A stretch of 64,000 bases of DNA, from positions 806,001 to 870,000 of the forward strand of contig NZ_JBHTMY010000002.1 in the NCBI RefSeq assembly GCF_042679565.1, written 5' to 3'. Every line of letters starts with the position of its first letter. Positions within the stretch are counted from its first letter, which is position 1. Source of the DNA: Namhaeicola litoreus. GTDB taxonomy: Bacteria; Bacteroidota; Bacteroidia; Flavobacteriales; Flavobacteriaceae. Positions 25,725-34,284 of the stretch are shown piece by piece. The notes under the pieces are model-generated. The model saw nothing but the letters and a program-made list of their open reading frames with translations, was not told the origin of the DNA and did not search any database. The position numbers and the translations under genes were made by a program.

Positions 25725-28601
25725 TTGTTAAATAAATGTGAAAATATATTGAAAAATTATTACTTAAAAACGCTTCTTTTTATACTTTCAATTTTGCCTT
25801 TAAAGGCTCAGAATCTCGAGGCATCTTTTGTAGATCAGACAAATAAAAAAATTGATTCTCTTAACCGAGAGGGTCAATTTGAAAAAGCGTACTTGATTGG
25901 AAATGAGCTACTTCAAGAACTAATTGAGACAAATTCTTCTGAGGAGCTGATGGCAAAAACGTATTATACATTGAGCAATGTTGAAATTAGTCTCGGCGAA
26001 TATGAAAAGTCCATTTCTACTTCGCATAAATCCTTGGCACTTTTTAAAAAAATAAATGATAGTCTTAAAATTGCATCAGCTTATAACAGACTGGGTGTAG
26101 GGTATTATTTTTTATACGATTATGACAGCACACAATTCTATTATAAGCGATCATATGACTTAAAAAAGAAATTGGGCGCTGAGGCCAATGAAATGGCAGT
26201 ATCTGCCTATAACTTGGCAATTGCCTATGAAGATTTGAGTAAAATTGATGAAGCATTGGACTTGTATTTGGAAGCAGAAAAATTCTTGCTTAAAAATCCC
26301 GAGCGACTTTCTTTTTTATCCGATGTATATATTGGCTTGGCACATTTATACAATTACAACCAAGAAATTACTAAGGCTGAGTTTTACGCAGAAAAAGCAA
26401 TGGATGTAGGTGTAAAATCATATGGAGAATTTAATCCAAATATGACTTTTGTGTATACCAATTACGCCAATATCTTATCTGTAAAAGGTAAATATAAAAG
26501 AGCCATAGAAATGCTTGAAAGAGCTTTAGAAATAAGAAAAAACACTTATGGTAATGACCATAAGTGGACCAGCGAAGCACATTACGATCTGGCGAGGGTA
26601 TTAATGAAGGATGATCAACCTACAAAAGCAGAAAAACACTTGTTGGAATCTATTGAAATTGCAGAAAGGACAAACAACCTTCCCAATTTGGCCATGGCAA
26701 AAAACACTTTGGGAAAGCTTTATGTAATGGAGGAAATAAGCCCGGAAAAAGTAATCCCTTTGCTCGAAAGCTCAACCAAGATCAACAGAAAAATATACGG
26801 AGACACCTATTTGCAGATTGCAGAAAATTATTTGTACCTCGCTTCATTTGCTAAAAAGAACAAAGACGAAGAGTTATTTCGTCGATCTATAGACGAAGTG
26901 TATAAAAATGTGAATTATGAAGATAAAAATCTCAATTATGTTTATACGCCCTTTGAGATTTTAGAGGCTTTGAATTTAGAAGGAGAATGGCTTCTAGAAG
27001 AATATGAAGAAACGAAGGAAACAGCGCTTTTGTTTGAGAAAATGGAATTATTGGAAGAACAGCTCGAATTAATCGAGTTTGCCAAAAACAACTATTCTTC
27101 AGAACATGCAAAAATCTTAGTGGCCAATGATTATCATAAAGTATTTGAAGGGGGTATCAATACATGTTGGTTATTGTACCAATATACTGGAGATATGAAA
27201 TACGCTGATAAGGCCTTTTCTCTTTCGGATAAAAACAGAAATCATTTGTTATTGCAGGGTTTTACTCAGGAGAAAATATGGAAGACATATGGAGTTCCTA
27301 CTGAACTCTTAGAACAAGAACAAAGCCTTAAAAGAGAGCTGAGTGCTATGAATATGAATATCCATGATTTGAGAACAGGAGAAACTCAAAAAGAAGAATT
27401 GAGCAAACTGTTATCTGACAGACTTAGGCTAAATCGCAATTTAGATAGCCTGCAGAGAAGTATCAAAGAAAAATATCTCAAAGAAACAAAGCTTCCTAAC
27501 CAAGAATTAACCCTTCAATTCGTTTCAGAAAATATCTCGGAAAATGCTCAGATGCTTAGTTATTTTTTAGGTGAAAAAGATGTTTACACCTTTTTTATCA
27601 ATAAAAACAAATGGGATTTTGTTAAAAACATTGAGGCAGAAAAAGTAAGTAGTAGTATTGAAGAATTTCAATTGAAGTTGTTGCAAAAGGAAAACTTGAC
27701 TGCTGTGGGAAAAACCTTATATCAGTTTCTCCTGGATGATAAAATTGATGATGGTAGATATGACTTGATCATTATTCCTGATGGAGAATTGAATTATCTT
27801 CCCTTTGAGGCATTAATTGATGGTCAAAACGAGTATGTAGTGCAGAATTTTAACATCAGTTATGCAAGTTCGGTTAGGTTGTTTTTGGAGGTAAATAGGC
27901 CTGAATTTACCTATGATTGCTCAAACTATTGGATTGGATATACGCCTGATTTTCAAGATGACAGAACTATTTCTGCAAGTTCTACTGAAGTCGAAAAAAT
28001 CGGGCAACTGTTAAATGGATTTATTTTTAAAGGGGAAGATTGTTCTAAGGAGAACTTTTTTAAAAACAGCACTTCTTATTCCATTCAGCATCTCGCCACA
28101 CATGGTGAGCTGGATTCTTTAGACTATACCATGAATAAATTAGATTTTTCCGGTTCAAAGCTCACTTCATCAGAGATCGCAGTTGCTGGGATTAAAGCGA
28201 ATTTGGCCGTTTTAAGTGCCTGTTTTACTGGTTTTGGAACGATAGAAAAAGGAGAAGGCGTGATGAGTTTGGCAAGAGCATTTCACTTATCTGGAGTCCC
28301 GGCAATAATGATGAGTCTCTGGAAAGTTCCTGATAAAGAAACGGAAGAGTTAATGGTAAATTTTTATAAAGAACTCAAGAAGGGTAAGAATAAATCCTAT
28401 GCCTTGCGTCAGGCTAAAATAAAATATCTTGAAAAGAATAAAGACCCTAATTTGGCTCATCCCTATTTTTGGGCTGGCTTTGTGATTAATGGGAACACCA
28501 ACCCTTTGCCTCAACCTTTTTCTTTAAATTGGTATCTATACGGCGGGGTTTTCCTATCACTTTTCCTCCTGATTTTAATTTTTAAAAAGATAAGGTCTTA
28601 A
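25725..28601 (+). CDS. TPR-CHAT protein (caspase-like peptidase candidate)
   Basis: The protein has 958 residues. A signal or anchor segment (about 14-28) is followed by TPR repeats (about 35-460), a coiled-coil linker (about 515-590) and a C-terminal CHAT domain (about 620-920). The clan CD dyad is present: His793 in QHLATHGELDS and Cys833 in AVLSACFTGFG. GEGVMSLARAF, MSLWKVPDKET and AHPYFWAGF match other CHAT blocks. A membrane helix at about 934-952 ends the protein, so the CHAT domain may be periplasmic. No ATG fits; TTG at 25725 (or 25749) is used. It converges with the sigma/anti-sigma pair, overlapping by 4 bases. Confidence 0.85.
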   Translation: MLNKCENILKNYYLKTLLFILSILPLKAQNLEASFVDQTNKKIDSLNREGQFEKAYLIGNELLQELIETNSSEELMAKTYYTLSNVEISLGEYEKSISTSHKSLALFKKINDSLKIASAYNRLGVGYYFLYDYDSTQFYYKRSYDLKKKLGAEANEMAVSAYNLAIAYEDLSKIDEALDLYLEAEKFLLKNPERLSFLSDVYIGLAHLYNYNQEITKAEFYAEKAMDVGVKSYGEFNPNMTFVYTNYANILSVKGKYKRAIEMLERALEIRKNTYGNDHKWTSEAHYDLARVLMKDDQPTKAEKHLLESIEIAERTNNLPNLAMAKNTLGKLYVMEEISPEKVIPLLESSTKINRKIYGDTYLQIAENYLYLASFAKKNKDEELFRRSIDEVYKNVNYEDKNLNYVYTPFEILEALNLEGEWLLEEYEETKETALLFEKMELLEEQLELIEFAKNNYSSEHAKILVANDYHKVFEGGINTCWLLYQYTGDMKYADKAFSLSDKNRNHLLLQGFTQEKIWKTYGVPTELLEQEQSLKRELSAMNMNIHDLRTGETQKEELSKLLSDRLRLNRNLDSLQRSIKEKYLKETKLPNQELTLQFVSENISENAQMLSYFLGEKDVYTFFINKNKWDFVKNIEAEKVSSSIEEFQLKLLQKENLTAVGKTLYQFLLDDKIDDGRYDLIIIPDGELNYLPFEALIDGQNEYVVQNFNISYASSVRLFLEVNRPEFTYDCSNYWIGYTPDFQDDRTISASSTEVEKIGQLLNGFIFKGEDCSKENFFKNSTSYSIQHLATHGELDSLDYTMNKLDFSGSKLTSSEIAVAGIKANLAVLSACFTGFGTIEKGEGVMSLARAFHLSGVPAIMMSLWKVPDKETEELMVNFYKELKKGKNKSYALRQAKIKYLEKNKDPNLAHPYFWAGFVINGNTNPLPQPFSLNWYLYGGVFLSLFLLILIFKKIRS

Positions 28602-29347
28602 GCCTGCAATTTGGCTAAAATGGCTTTAGCCTCTTCTTTTTTGTAAACGCAATCAGGATTACTTACCACAACTAAGAACTGAGAAATAGCTTTTTCTATT
28701 TGATCATCTCCCAAATAGGCCAAAGCTAAATACCAGTTGGCCTTGGCATTCCATTTAAATAGGGCATCTGCTTTATCAGGTCGGGTAGCGAGGGGGAGCA
28801 GAAGCTCTATAGCCTCTTCATTTTTATGAAGAGACAAATACGACATGGCTTTATAAAACTGAACGTATTCCTGATCTTTTGGTTGTATAGAATTGAATAA
28901 ATTGATGGCTTTGTAATATGCTTTGTTTTCGTATGCCGAAAAAGCCTTTGTTTCTATATCTTCAGAAGTGGCTCCTCGCTCAATGGGCTTAACCACGTTG
29001 CGGTATGGCTCAAAATTAGATGTGAACAAGTAATCGGGTTGCTGGGTTTTATAATTGTGATAAAAAGTGTATCCCAGGCCAAAGAGTAGGGCAATGCTTG
29101 CAGCAAGTAACCATTTTTTTAAGGGAATTACTCTTTTTTTGGAATAGCTTTTCTCCAATTCTTGAAGACCTGCTTTTATTTCTGCTCTTTGTTGCCTTTC
29201 TAAAGCCTTTTTCAAGTCTTTCTGAAATAAAAACTCCTCTTTAAAATCGTAATCATTTTGTAATAATTTTTCAAAGAGTAAAGTTTCTTCATTATTTAAG
29301 GAATTCGAAAAATACTTTTCGATTAATTCTTCTTGTTCCGGATTCAT
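28598..29347 (-). CDS. Anti-sigma-like membrane protein with TPR domain
   Basis: The protein has 249 residues. The N-terminal 70 residues are helical and charged, with the zinc-less anti-sigma/FecR-like opening EELIEKYFSNSLNNEETLLF. One membrane helix (78-97) follows, and the periplasmic C-terminal half carries TPR-like repeats (AFSAYENKAYYKAINLFNS and onwards). The layout suggests that the cytoplasmic part binds the sigma factor encoded directly upstream and the periplasmic TPRs sense a partner. The 4-base overlap with the sigma gene supports this. The partner may be the convergent TPR-CHAT protein, by inference only. Confidence 0.72.
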   Translation of the reverse strand: MNPEQEELIEKYFSNSLNNEETLLFEKLLQNDYDFKEEFLFQKDLKKALERQQRAEIKAGLQELEKSYSKKRVIPLKKWLLAASIALLFGLGYTFYHNYKTQQPDYLFTSNFEPYRNVVKPIERGATSEDIETKAFSAYENKAYYKAINLFNSIQPKDQEYVQFYKAMSYLSLHKNEEAIELLLPLATRPDKADALFKWNAKANWYLALAYLGDDQIEKAISQFLVVVSNPDCVYKKEEAKAILAKLQA

Positions 29348-29892
29348 AATATAAGATCTTTAAGTTGCTTAAGGCAACGTGATTTTTGACTTTTTAAGAC
29401 ATTTTTACTGCTGTAATCTAAAATCTCTGTAATTTCATCCAAGCTATAGCCTTGCAAAAACGACAATTTTAATATTTCCTTGCAACGGTCTCCAAGTTTT
29501 AAAAACACTTTTTGTAGCTGCAATTCTCTTATTGATGGTTCTTCTTCAAATAGGTTAACATACAAAACTTCATCAGTTTCTTCAATTAACACATTTTTAA
29601 CATCTCTGCTCCTTTTTTCCTTGCGCAAATGCTCTCTAATTTTATTTTTTCCAATAGAAAATAAATAGGTTTTTACAGAACAAGATAATTTCTTGAGGTG
29701 GCCTTTATAAATATTATCTCTAAATACAAGTATAGATTCTTGATAAATATCTTTCGCATCTTCTTCATCTAAGCCAAATCCGACAGCATAATGTAGAAAT
29801 GCCTCTCTGTGATCAGAATAAACTTTTTGCAATGGAAGGGGATCTCCTTCCTTGATACTTGCTATAATCTCGTCTGAATCAGAACGCTCCAT
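29344..29892 (-). CDS. ECF-type RNA polymerase sigma factor
   Basis: The protein has 182 residues. Region 2 is seen in FGLDEEDAKDIYQESILVF with the following VKTYLFSIGKNKIREHLRK, and region 4 in ILKLSFLQGYSLDEITEIL followed by NVLKSQKSRCLKQLKDL. It would direct polymerase to a small regulon. The gene is first in a two-gene unit with an anti-sigma-like partner. The 213 bases upstream contain no exact TAnnTTTG box that I could place, so autoregulation by a different promoter type is possible. Confidence 0.88.
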   Translation of the reverse strand: MERSDSDEIIASIKEGDPLPLQKVYSDHREAFLHYAVGFGLDEEDAKDIYQESILVFRDNIYKGHLKKLSCSVKTYLFSIGKNKIREHLRKEKRSRDVKNVLIEETDEVLYVNLFEEEPSIRELQLQKVFLKLGDRCKEILKLSFLQGYSLDEITEILDYSSKNVLKSQKSRCLKQLKDLIL

Positions 29893-30105
29893 TCAATAGT
29901 TAAAATAAATTTCCCTTTTATTTTTCTTTAATCAAAATTGATTTATTTTTTTGAAATAACAAGCAATTTATTTAACAAATTTTGATTTCGAGAGGAGGTA
30001 AAAAAAACAAGCTAGGTTGATGAATTATTGACCATTATTAAAGGGGTTTATTTATTTTGAAACGCTTAAAAATGGCAAAAAAATCGTACTACATAAATCT
30101 AGAAA

Positions 30106-30804
30106 TCAATCTACAACATTTGGGTTTTTCATCAATTTAAATTTATCCATAGGCATTTGTACGAAATTTTCGATGAGTGCTTCAATATCTCCCTCAACAA
30201 CAGATAAATCTTCCCGAATTAATTGGATGATATTATCCAAACTCACAAAGTAATCTTCAAAATTATCAACGGTTAAAGGCTCTTTTAAAGCGGCATAATC
30301 AAAAGAAAGGTAATTGCGATTTTCATTAAAGAATTGTACAAAATGTTCGATTTGTTTTTTCGTCATACTTCTGGCATACAAGCAACCATAAATTTTGAGC
30401 TGACAAACGAACTGAGAAAACCCTGAGACCAATAGAGCACTGGCAACTAAGGCAGCCTCACCAATCTTGTTTTCTATATGTTGAATTTCTTTTTGGTCGA
30501 TAATATTGTCATCGTCCATTTTAAAAATAGCCTTTAAGATGGATTGATATAGTTCAATTTTTTTATCGAACAAACGCTTAGAAAATTCACTTTCCTTTTC
30601 ATCTCTCGATTGGATTTTCATCACCACCATCATGGCAGCCACCGTAAAGGAGGCCCCTAAGGTAGCTGCAAGAATTTCTATGGTAAAATCATTGACGCCA
30701 TATCCAAAAAAAGTATGTAAAAACAAAAATGCGAAAACGGCAAATATCGCTGCATACAGAACAATTTTAGTATCTTTTTTTTGCAATAATTTATCTTTCA
30801 TCAT
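30106..30804 (-). CDS. Two-helix membrane protein, third gene of the channel cluster
   Basis: From ATG 30804 the protein has 232 residues; an in-frame start at 30840 would overlap the channel gene. Two membrane helices lie near the N-terminus (about 13-32 and 40-60, LYAAIFAVFAFLFLHTFFGY then an Ala-rich helix). The remaining 170 residues are soluble, charged and helical (MKIQSRDEKESEFSKRLFDKK onward) and would be cytoplasmic. I do not recognise the family; a helical cytoplasmic domain behind a two-helix anchor could regulate or scaffold the channels. It begins 14 bases after the GluR0-like gene stop. Confidence 0.65.
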   Translation of the reverse strand: MMKDKLLQKKDTKIVLYAAIFAVFAFLFLHTFFGYGVNDFTIEILAATLGASFTVAAMMVVMKIQSRDEKESEFSKRLFDKKIELYQSILKAIFKMDDDNIIDQKEIQHIENKIGEAALVASALLVSGFSQFVCQLKIYGCLYARSMTKKQIEHFVQFFNENRNYLSFDYAALKEPLTVDNFEDYFVSLDNIIQLIREDLSVVEGDIEALIENFVQMPMDKFKLMKNPNVVD

Positions 30805-30817
30805 ATGATTAGTATTA

Positions 30818-31906
30818 TTATTTATCAAGGTCATACTCAACGAGTAGTTGATTCCATTTATCAGTCTCTTTTAAATGAAGTAATTTTTCGTTGACCTCAT
30901 CCCTCCTTTTTAAAGGAAGTTGCTTTGACGCGCCAAAACCATACATAGATTCATTAAACGAAATATTTAAGATAGTCCAATTTTCATTGGGCTCATTTTG
31001 AACTGTAAATTGTAAAAGGGGTTCATCATAGGCAACCATGTCAATCTCATTTTCCCTAAATCCATGAATTAATTCTTCAAAAGATTCATAGGTTTTTACA
31101 TTGGAAAAGAAATGATTTGTCAACCAAGTTTCGGTGGCCGAATTATTTACAGTGCCAATATTTTTTTTTCTAAAGTTGTGAATGTCATCAACGGTATAGG
31201 TTAACTTATCAACAGTTAAGGAAGAGGTTATACTCGCAGTTACACTCGAAATCAAGATAAGCCCGGCAAACATCCAGATCAAACCAATCACTCTTCCGCC
31301 CACAGTTTTTGGAGATTTATCTCCATAACCTACGGTAGTCATAGTTACAGCAGACCACCACAGTCCATGCCATATTCCCCTGGAATCGCTGCTAAATTCT
31401 TCCGAATTTTTCTTTCGTTCAAAATACCACACCAAGACACCAAAAACAAATAATAATAGAAACAAGGTCAATAGAATTTTAAAGAAAGACCAGCTAAATA
31501 CAGAGGAAAGAATGGTTAAAAAACGCTCTTTATTTGTGATGGCATGTACCATAAAAGTCGAATTACTTATGTAATAGGGGTAAGTAAACATTATATAGTC
31601 ATTTCTTTCACTGGTAATTGTAAGAGGAGAAATGACCAAATCAATTGTTCCTTTTTTTAAGCCGTTTAACAAGCTATCTAAAGGTAGTTCTCTGTATTTA
31701 TAAATGGTGGTTTCCTCTTTGATAAGTTCTTCCCACATCCAATAACTTAAACCTACAAGTTTATCATTGTTCTTATAAATAAAAGGAGGGTTAATACTAT
31801 AGCCAATAACAATCGTGTCCTTTTCAGTCAGATCAAAGTTTTCCTGAGCAAAACTAAATTGAAGAAACAAGCTAAATACAAAAACAAAAATATTTTTGGC
31901 GGACAT
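30818..31906 (-). CDS. GluR0-type ionotropic glutamate-receptor-like K+ channel
   Basis: The protein has 362 residues. A signal peptide (1-20) is followed by lobe S1 of a periplasmic-binding fold (about 30-120), helix M1 (140-161), a pore loop with TVGYGD (191-196), helix M2 (202-226) and lobe S2 (about 230-355). TVGYGD is the potassium filter, so K+ selectivity is expected. S1 carries SPLTITSERNDYIMF, the iGluR ligand motif whose Arg101 would bind an amino-acid carboxylate; in S2, Asp294 of VAYDEPL sits where the amino-group ligand lies. This matches Synechocystis GluR0. Four subunits would form a ligand-gated channel. Neighbours: Cache-pLGIC gene 10 bases upstream, two-helix protein downstream. 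Confidence 0.9.
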   Translation of the reverse strand: MSAKNIFVFVFSLFLQFSFAQENFDLTEKDTIVIGYSINPPFIYKNNDKLVGLSYWMWEELIKEETTIYKYRELPLDSLLNGLKKGTIDLVISPLTITSERNDYIMFTYPYYISNSTFMVHAITNKERFLTILSSVFSWSFFKILLTLFLLLFVFGVLVWYFERKKNSEEFSSDSRGIWHGLWWSAVTMTTVGYGDKSPKTVGGRVIGLIWMFAGLILISSVTASITSSLTVDKLTYTVDDIHNFRKKNIGTVNNSATETWLTNHFFSNVKTYESFEELIHGFRENEIDMVAYDEPLLQFTVQNEPNENWTILNISFNESMYGFGASKQLPLKRRDEVNEKLLHLKETDKWNQLLVEYDLDK

Positions 31907-31916
31907 AATAAAGTGT

Positions 31917-34025
31917 CTAAAAAAATAAAAATAGTGAGATTAAATAGATACTCATTAAAAGTATGGGCCAATAACTCAATTTAAAGATAAGATTCTCTTT
32001 GTATTCTAAAATTGGATATTTATTGGTTTTTAAAAATAACAACACGGCAGACGACATAATAACGAGCATGAAATACATCACAAAATAAAAAGTTTCTAGA
32101 TAAGTAAGTCCCGGAGTTTCAATATTCGATCTCAGCTGTATATGCGATAATAATAGAACAAAAAAGAACCCACCAGCCGCTTGAATAATACTCAAAGAAC
32201 TTCCCTCTTTAGATTTATCCTCTTTTTGACTCACTGTGAAGGGCAATAGGAAAATAAGCATAGCAACGATAAGAATGGGCACTACATAGGTGATGATAGA
32301 GCTAATAATGACATTTTTGATCAAGACATTATAGGTTAACACAGATGCTTCTTTTAAACCATTAAATTCTGAATTCCCTAAATCTGATCTGAAATTATGT
32401 TCGTTAAATGTAAAAAAGGAAGATAGAATTTTGGAATCTGGCATATAAATATCGTCGCTAATACCTGGTTTTAAATACGGATCAGTAAAGTCATAGGAGC
32501 CTAAATCGGGGGTCAATATAACATGTTCATCTATATTGGGATACGTCAATTGTAGATCCAATCTTTTGGTATTTAAAGGATATTTTAAGTAGTTGAAATC
32601 AAATTGTAAGGTGGCATTAAAATCATATCTGTACAACCAATAATCATCTATTTTCTTTTTAAACATGGGCCTAATTCTCACCGAGATACCGGTCGCAGAA
32701 GCTTGTGGAAACACAAAGTTGAAGTCGTTTTCCGAAGTAAATCCGTCAGGTATTTTTTGCCAAATTTTTCCTTGAATCGCTACGTCATAAGCATTTTTTA
32801 AGTCGATATCATATATGAATATGCCTGTGGGGATTTCTATAAACTCTTGTTTGGGATTGAGTTGTTTTAATTCTACATTCTTTTTGTTCACATAATTAAT
32901 GATGCTATTTTCACCTAGTACTTTAGATTCTCCATAAAACCTGTTGTTGGTGTCGTGTGAAATATAAATAATCCAAATAAAAATAATATTGAAAAGTAAA
33001 ATCAAAGCCGTCAAATTCGAGAATTTCCAGAGGTAATTGGTTTTACCTGTCCAAACCTTAAAATATATGAGTAGTAAAAGGATAAGCGAAATACTTAAAA
33101 AAATAGTCAAACGTATAAGTTTCTCATTGCCTTCTCTGGTATAATTGATCAGATCTTGTTGAGGCAGAACAACCACCAGCACCCATTCATTTTTTAAATG
33201 AGAATAATAGTAGTTGGCTTCCTCCTGAGCTATTTCACTGTAGACACTTATTTGGCCTTCTTCCTTCTCAAAAATTTCTGAAAAAGCCGGGTTATTTATT
33301 AAATCTTGATTAAATTTTTCTGGATCGGTTAATAGTGCAGTACTGGGATGTGAAATAAGGTATTTATTCTTATTGACAATAAAGGCAAAACCGCTCTTGC
33401 CCATGGTAATTTTATGCAGATATTCATTAATATAGGCTGAAGAAATCGTTGATGAAATAACACCCCCTATTTCTTTCACGCCTTGTTCCTTTGTTCGATA
33501 AAAAGGAATGCCGTAATCTAGAATTAACTTCTGCGCAACTTTACCAATATAGGGATCACTCCAATTTCCTTTTTGTTTTTTTATAACCTCGGTATACCAT
33601 TTTGCCGTTTCAAGAGAATCATTTGTATAGTCATAAGACTCCTCAACATACGATATTTTATTCTCAAACTTAGAATAAAAAGGCGCATATAATACTTTTG
33701 ATTCATTTGCGATTTCTGGCTCAAAACCAACCGTGACACCAATGCTAAAGTCATTCTTTTGAGCTTCCCTTTTAATCAGGTTTTCTAGTTCTTTCTTAGA
33801 ATAGGCTCTTTTAGAAAGAAGTTCAGATAGATATATTGAGTAACTTTCAACGGAATCTATTGCCGCTTGCAAGGCTACTTTAACCTCATCTTTTTTATTG
33901 ATTCCATTTTCATAAGATAGTCTGTCCTTGTCTTTATTGAATTTTATATAATCAAAAAGAGAATATAAAAAAAGACTAAAAAAAATAGCCAAAATGGCGA
34001 GGTAAAATGCTTTATTCTTAAACAT
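31917..34025 (-). CDS. Cache-domain / pentameric ligand-gated ion channel fusion
   Basis: The protein has 702 residues from ATG 34025 (TTG 34040 is an alternative). Order: helix 6-27; extracellular double-Cache-like domain about 35-295; helices 303-323 and 335-356; extracellular beta-rich domain about 365-567; then four helices near 570-597, 608-632, 641-665 and 682-701. The last 340 residues follow the Cys-loop receptor plan. YPLNTKRLDLQL (482-493) matches the FPxDxQxLxL block, M1 has the conserved Pro in YVVPILIV, and the M2-M3 part SHIQLRSNIETPGLTYLE resembles GLIC. The Cys pair is absent, as in other bacterial members. Cache domains bind small molecules, so two ligand sites are possible. 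Confidence 0.8.
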   Translation of the reverse strand: MFKNKAFYLAILAIFFSLFLYSLFDYIKFNKDKDRLSYENGINKKDEVKVALQAAIDSVESYSIYLSELLSKRAYSKKELENLIKREAQKNDFSIGVTVGFEPEIANESKVLYAPFYSKFENKISYVEESYDYTNDSLETAKWYTEVIKKQKGNWSDPYIGKVAQKLILDYGIPFYRTKEQGVKEIGGVISSTISSAYINEYLHKITMGKSGFAFIVNKNKYLISHPSTALLTDPEKFNQDLINNPAFSEIFEKEEGQISVYSEIAQEEANYYYSHLKNEWVLVVVLPQQDLINYTREGNEKLIRLTIFLSISLILLLLIYFKVWTGKTNYLWKFSNLTALILLFNIIFIWIIYISHDTNNRFYGESKVLGENSIINYVNKKNVELKQLNPKQEFIEIPTGIFIYDIDLKNAYDVAIQGKIWQKIPDGFTSENDFNFVFPQASATGISVRIRPMFKKKIDDYWLYRYDFNATLQFDFNYLKYPLNTKRLDLQLTYPNIDEHVILTPDLGSYDFTDPYLKPGISDDIYMPDSKILSSFFTFNEHNFRSDLGNSEFNGLKEASVLTYNVLIKNVIISSIITYVVPILIVAMLIFLLPFTVSQKEDKSKEGSSLSIIQAAGGFFFVLLLSHIQLRSNIETPGLTYLETFYFVMYFMLVIMSSAVLLFLKTNKYPILEYKENLIFKLSYWPILLMSIYLISLFLFF

Positions 34026-34284
34026 GGAAGTGATTGGCAAGATTTGTTTATTGCATAAATTTAATAAATGTTAAGTTTATAATGACTTACGATGGGATTA
34101 TTTCTTAATTCGTCATGATGTTTTCAGAAATATCTAAAAATCATATCATGAAAAAGACTTTTTATAATTCCTTATAACCGCGATGCCATTAGCTCTAAAT
34201 AGCTTGCAAAATAATTTTGGAAATCACATGGTGTTAAAAAATGGGAAAGTAAAGATTCGTGGTTGGTAGACCAACTTGTTTTTT

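Noticed and set aside
34149..34178. Nine-codon frame with a Lys-Lys start in the gap upstream of the channel cluster
   Set aside because: Ends after nine residues with no membrane or leader character; probably chance in AT-rich DNA.
34259..34283. Small GTTGG/CCAAC hairpin followed by a T-run on the plus strand
   Set aside because: No plus-strand gene ends upstream, and on the minus strand there is no T-run after it, so a terminator role is not supported.
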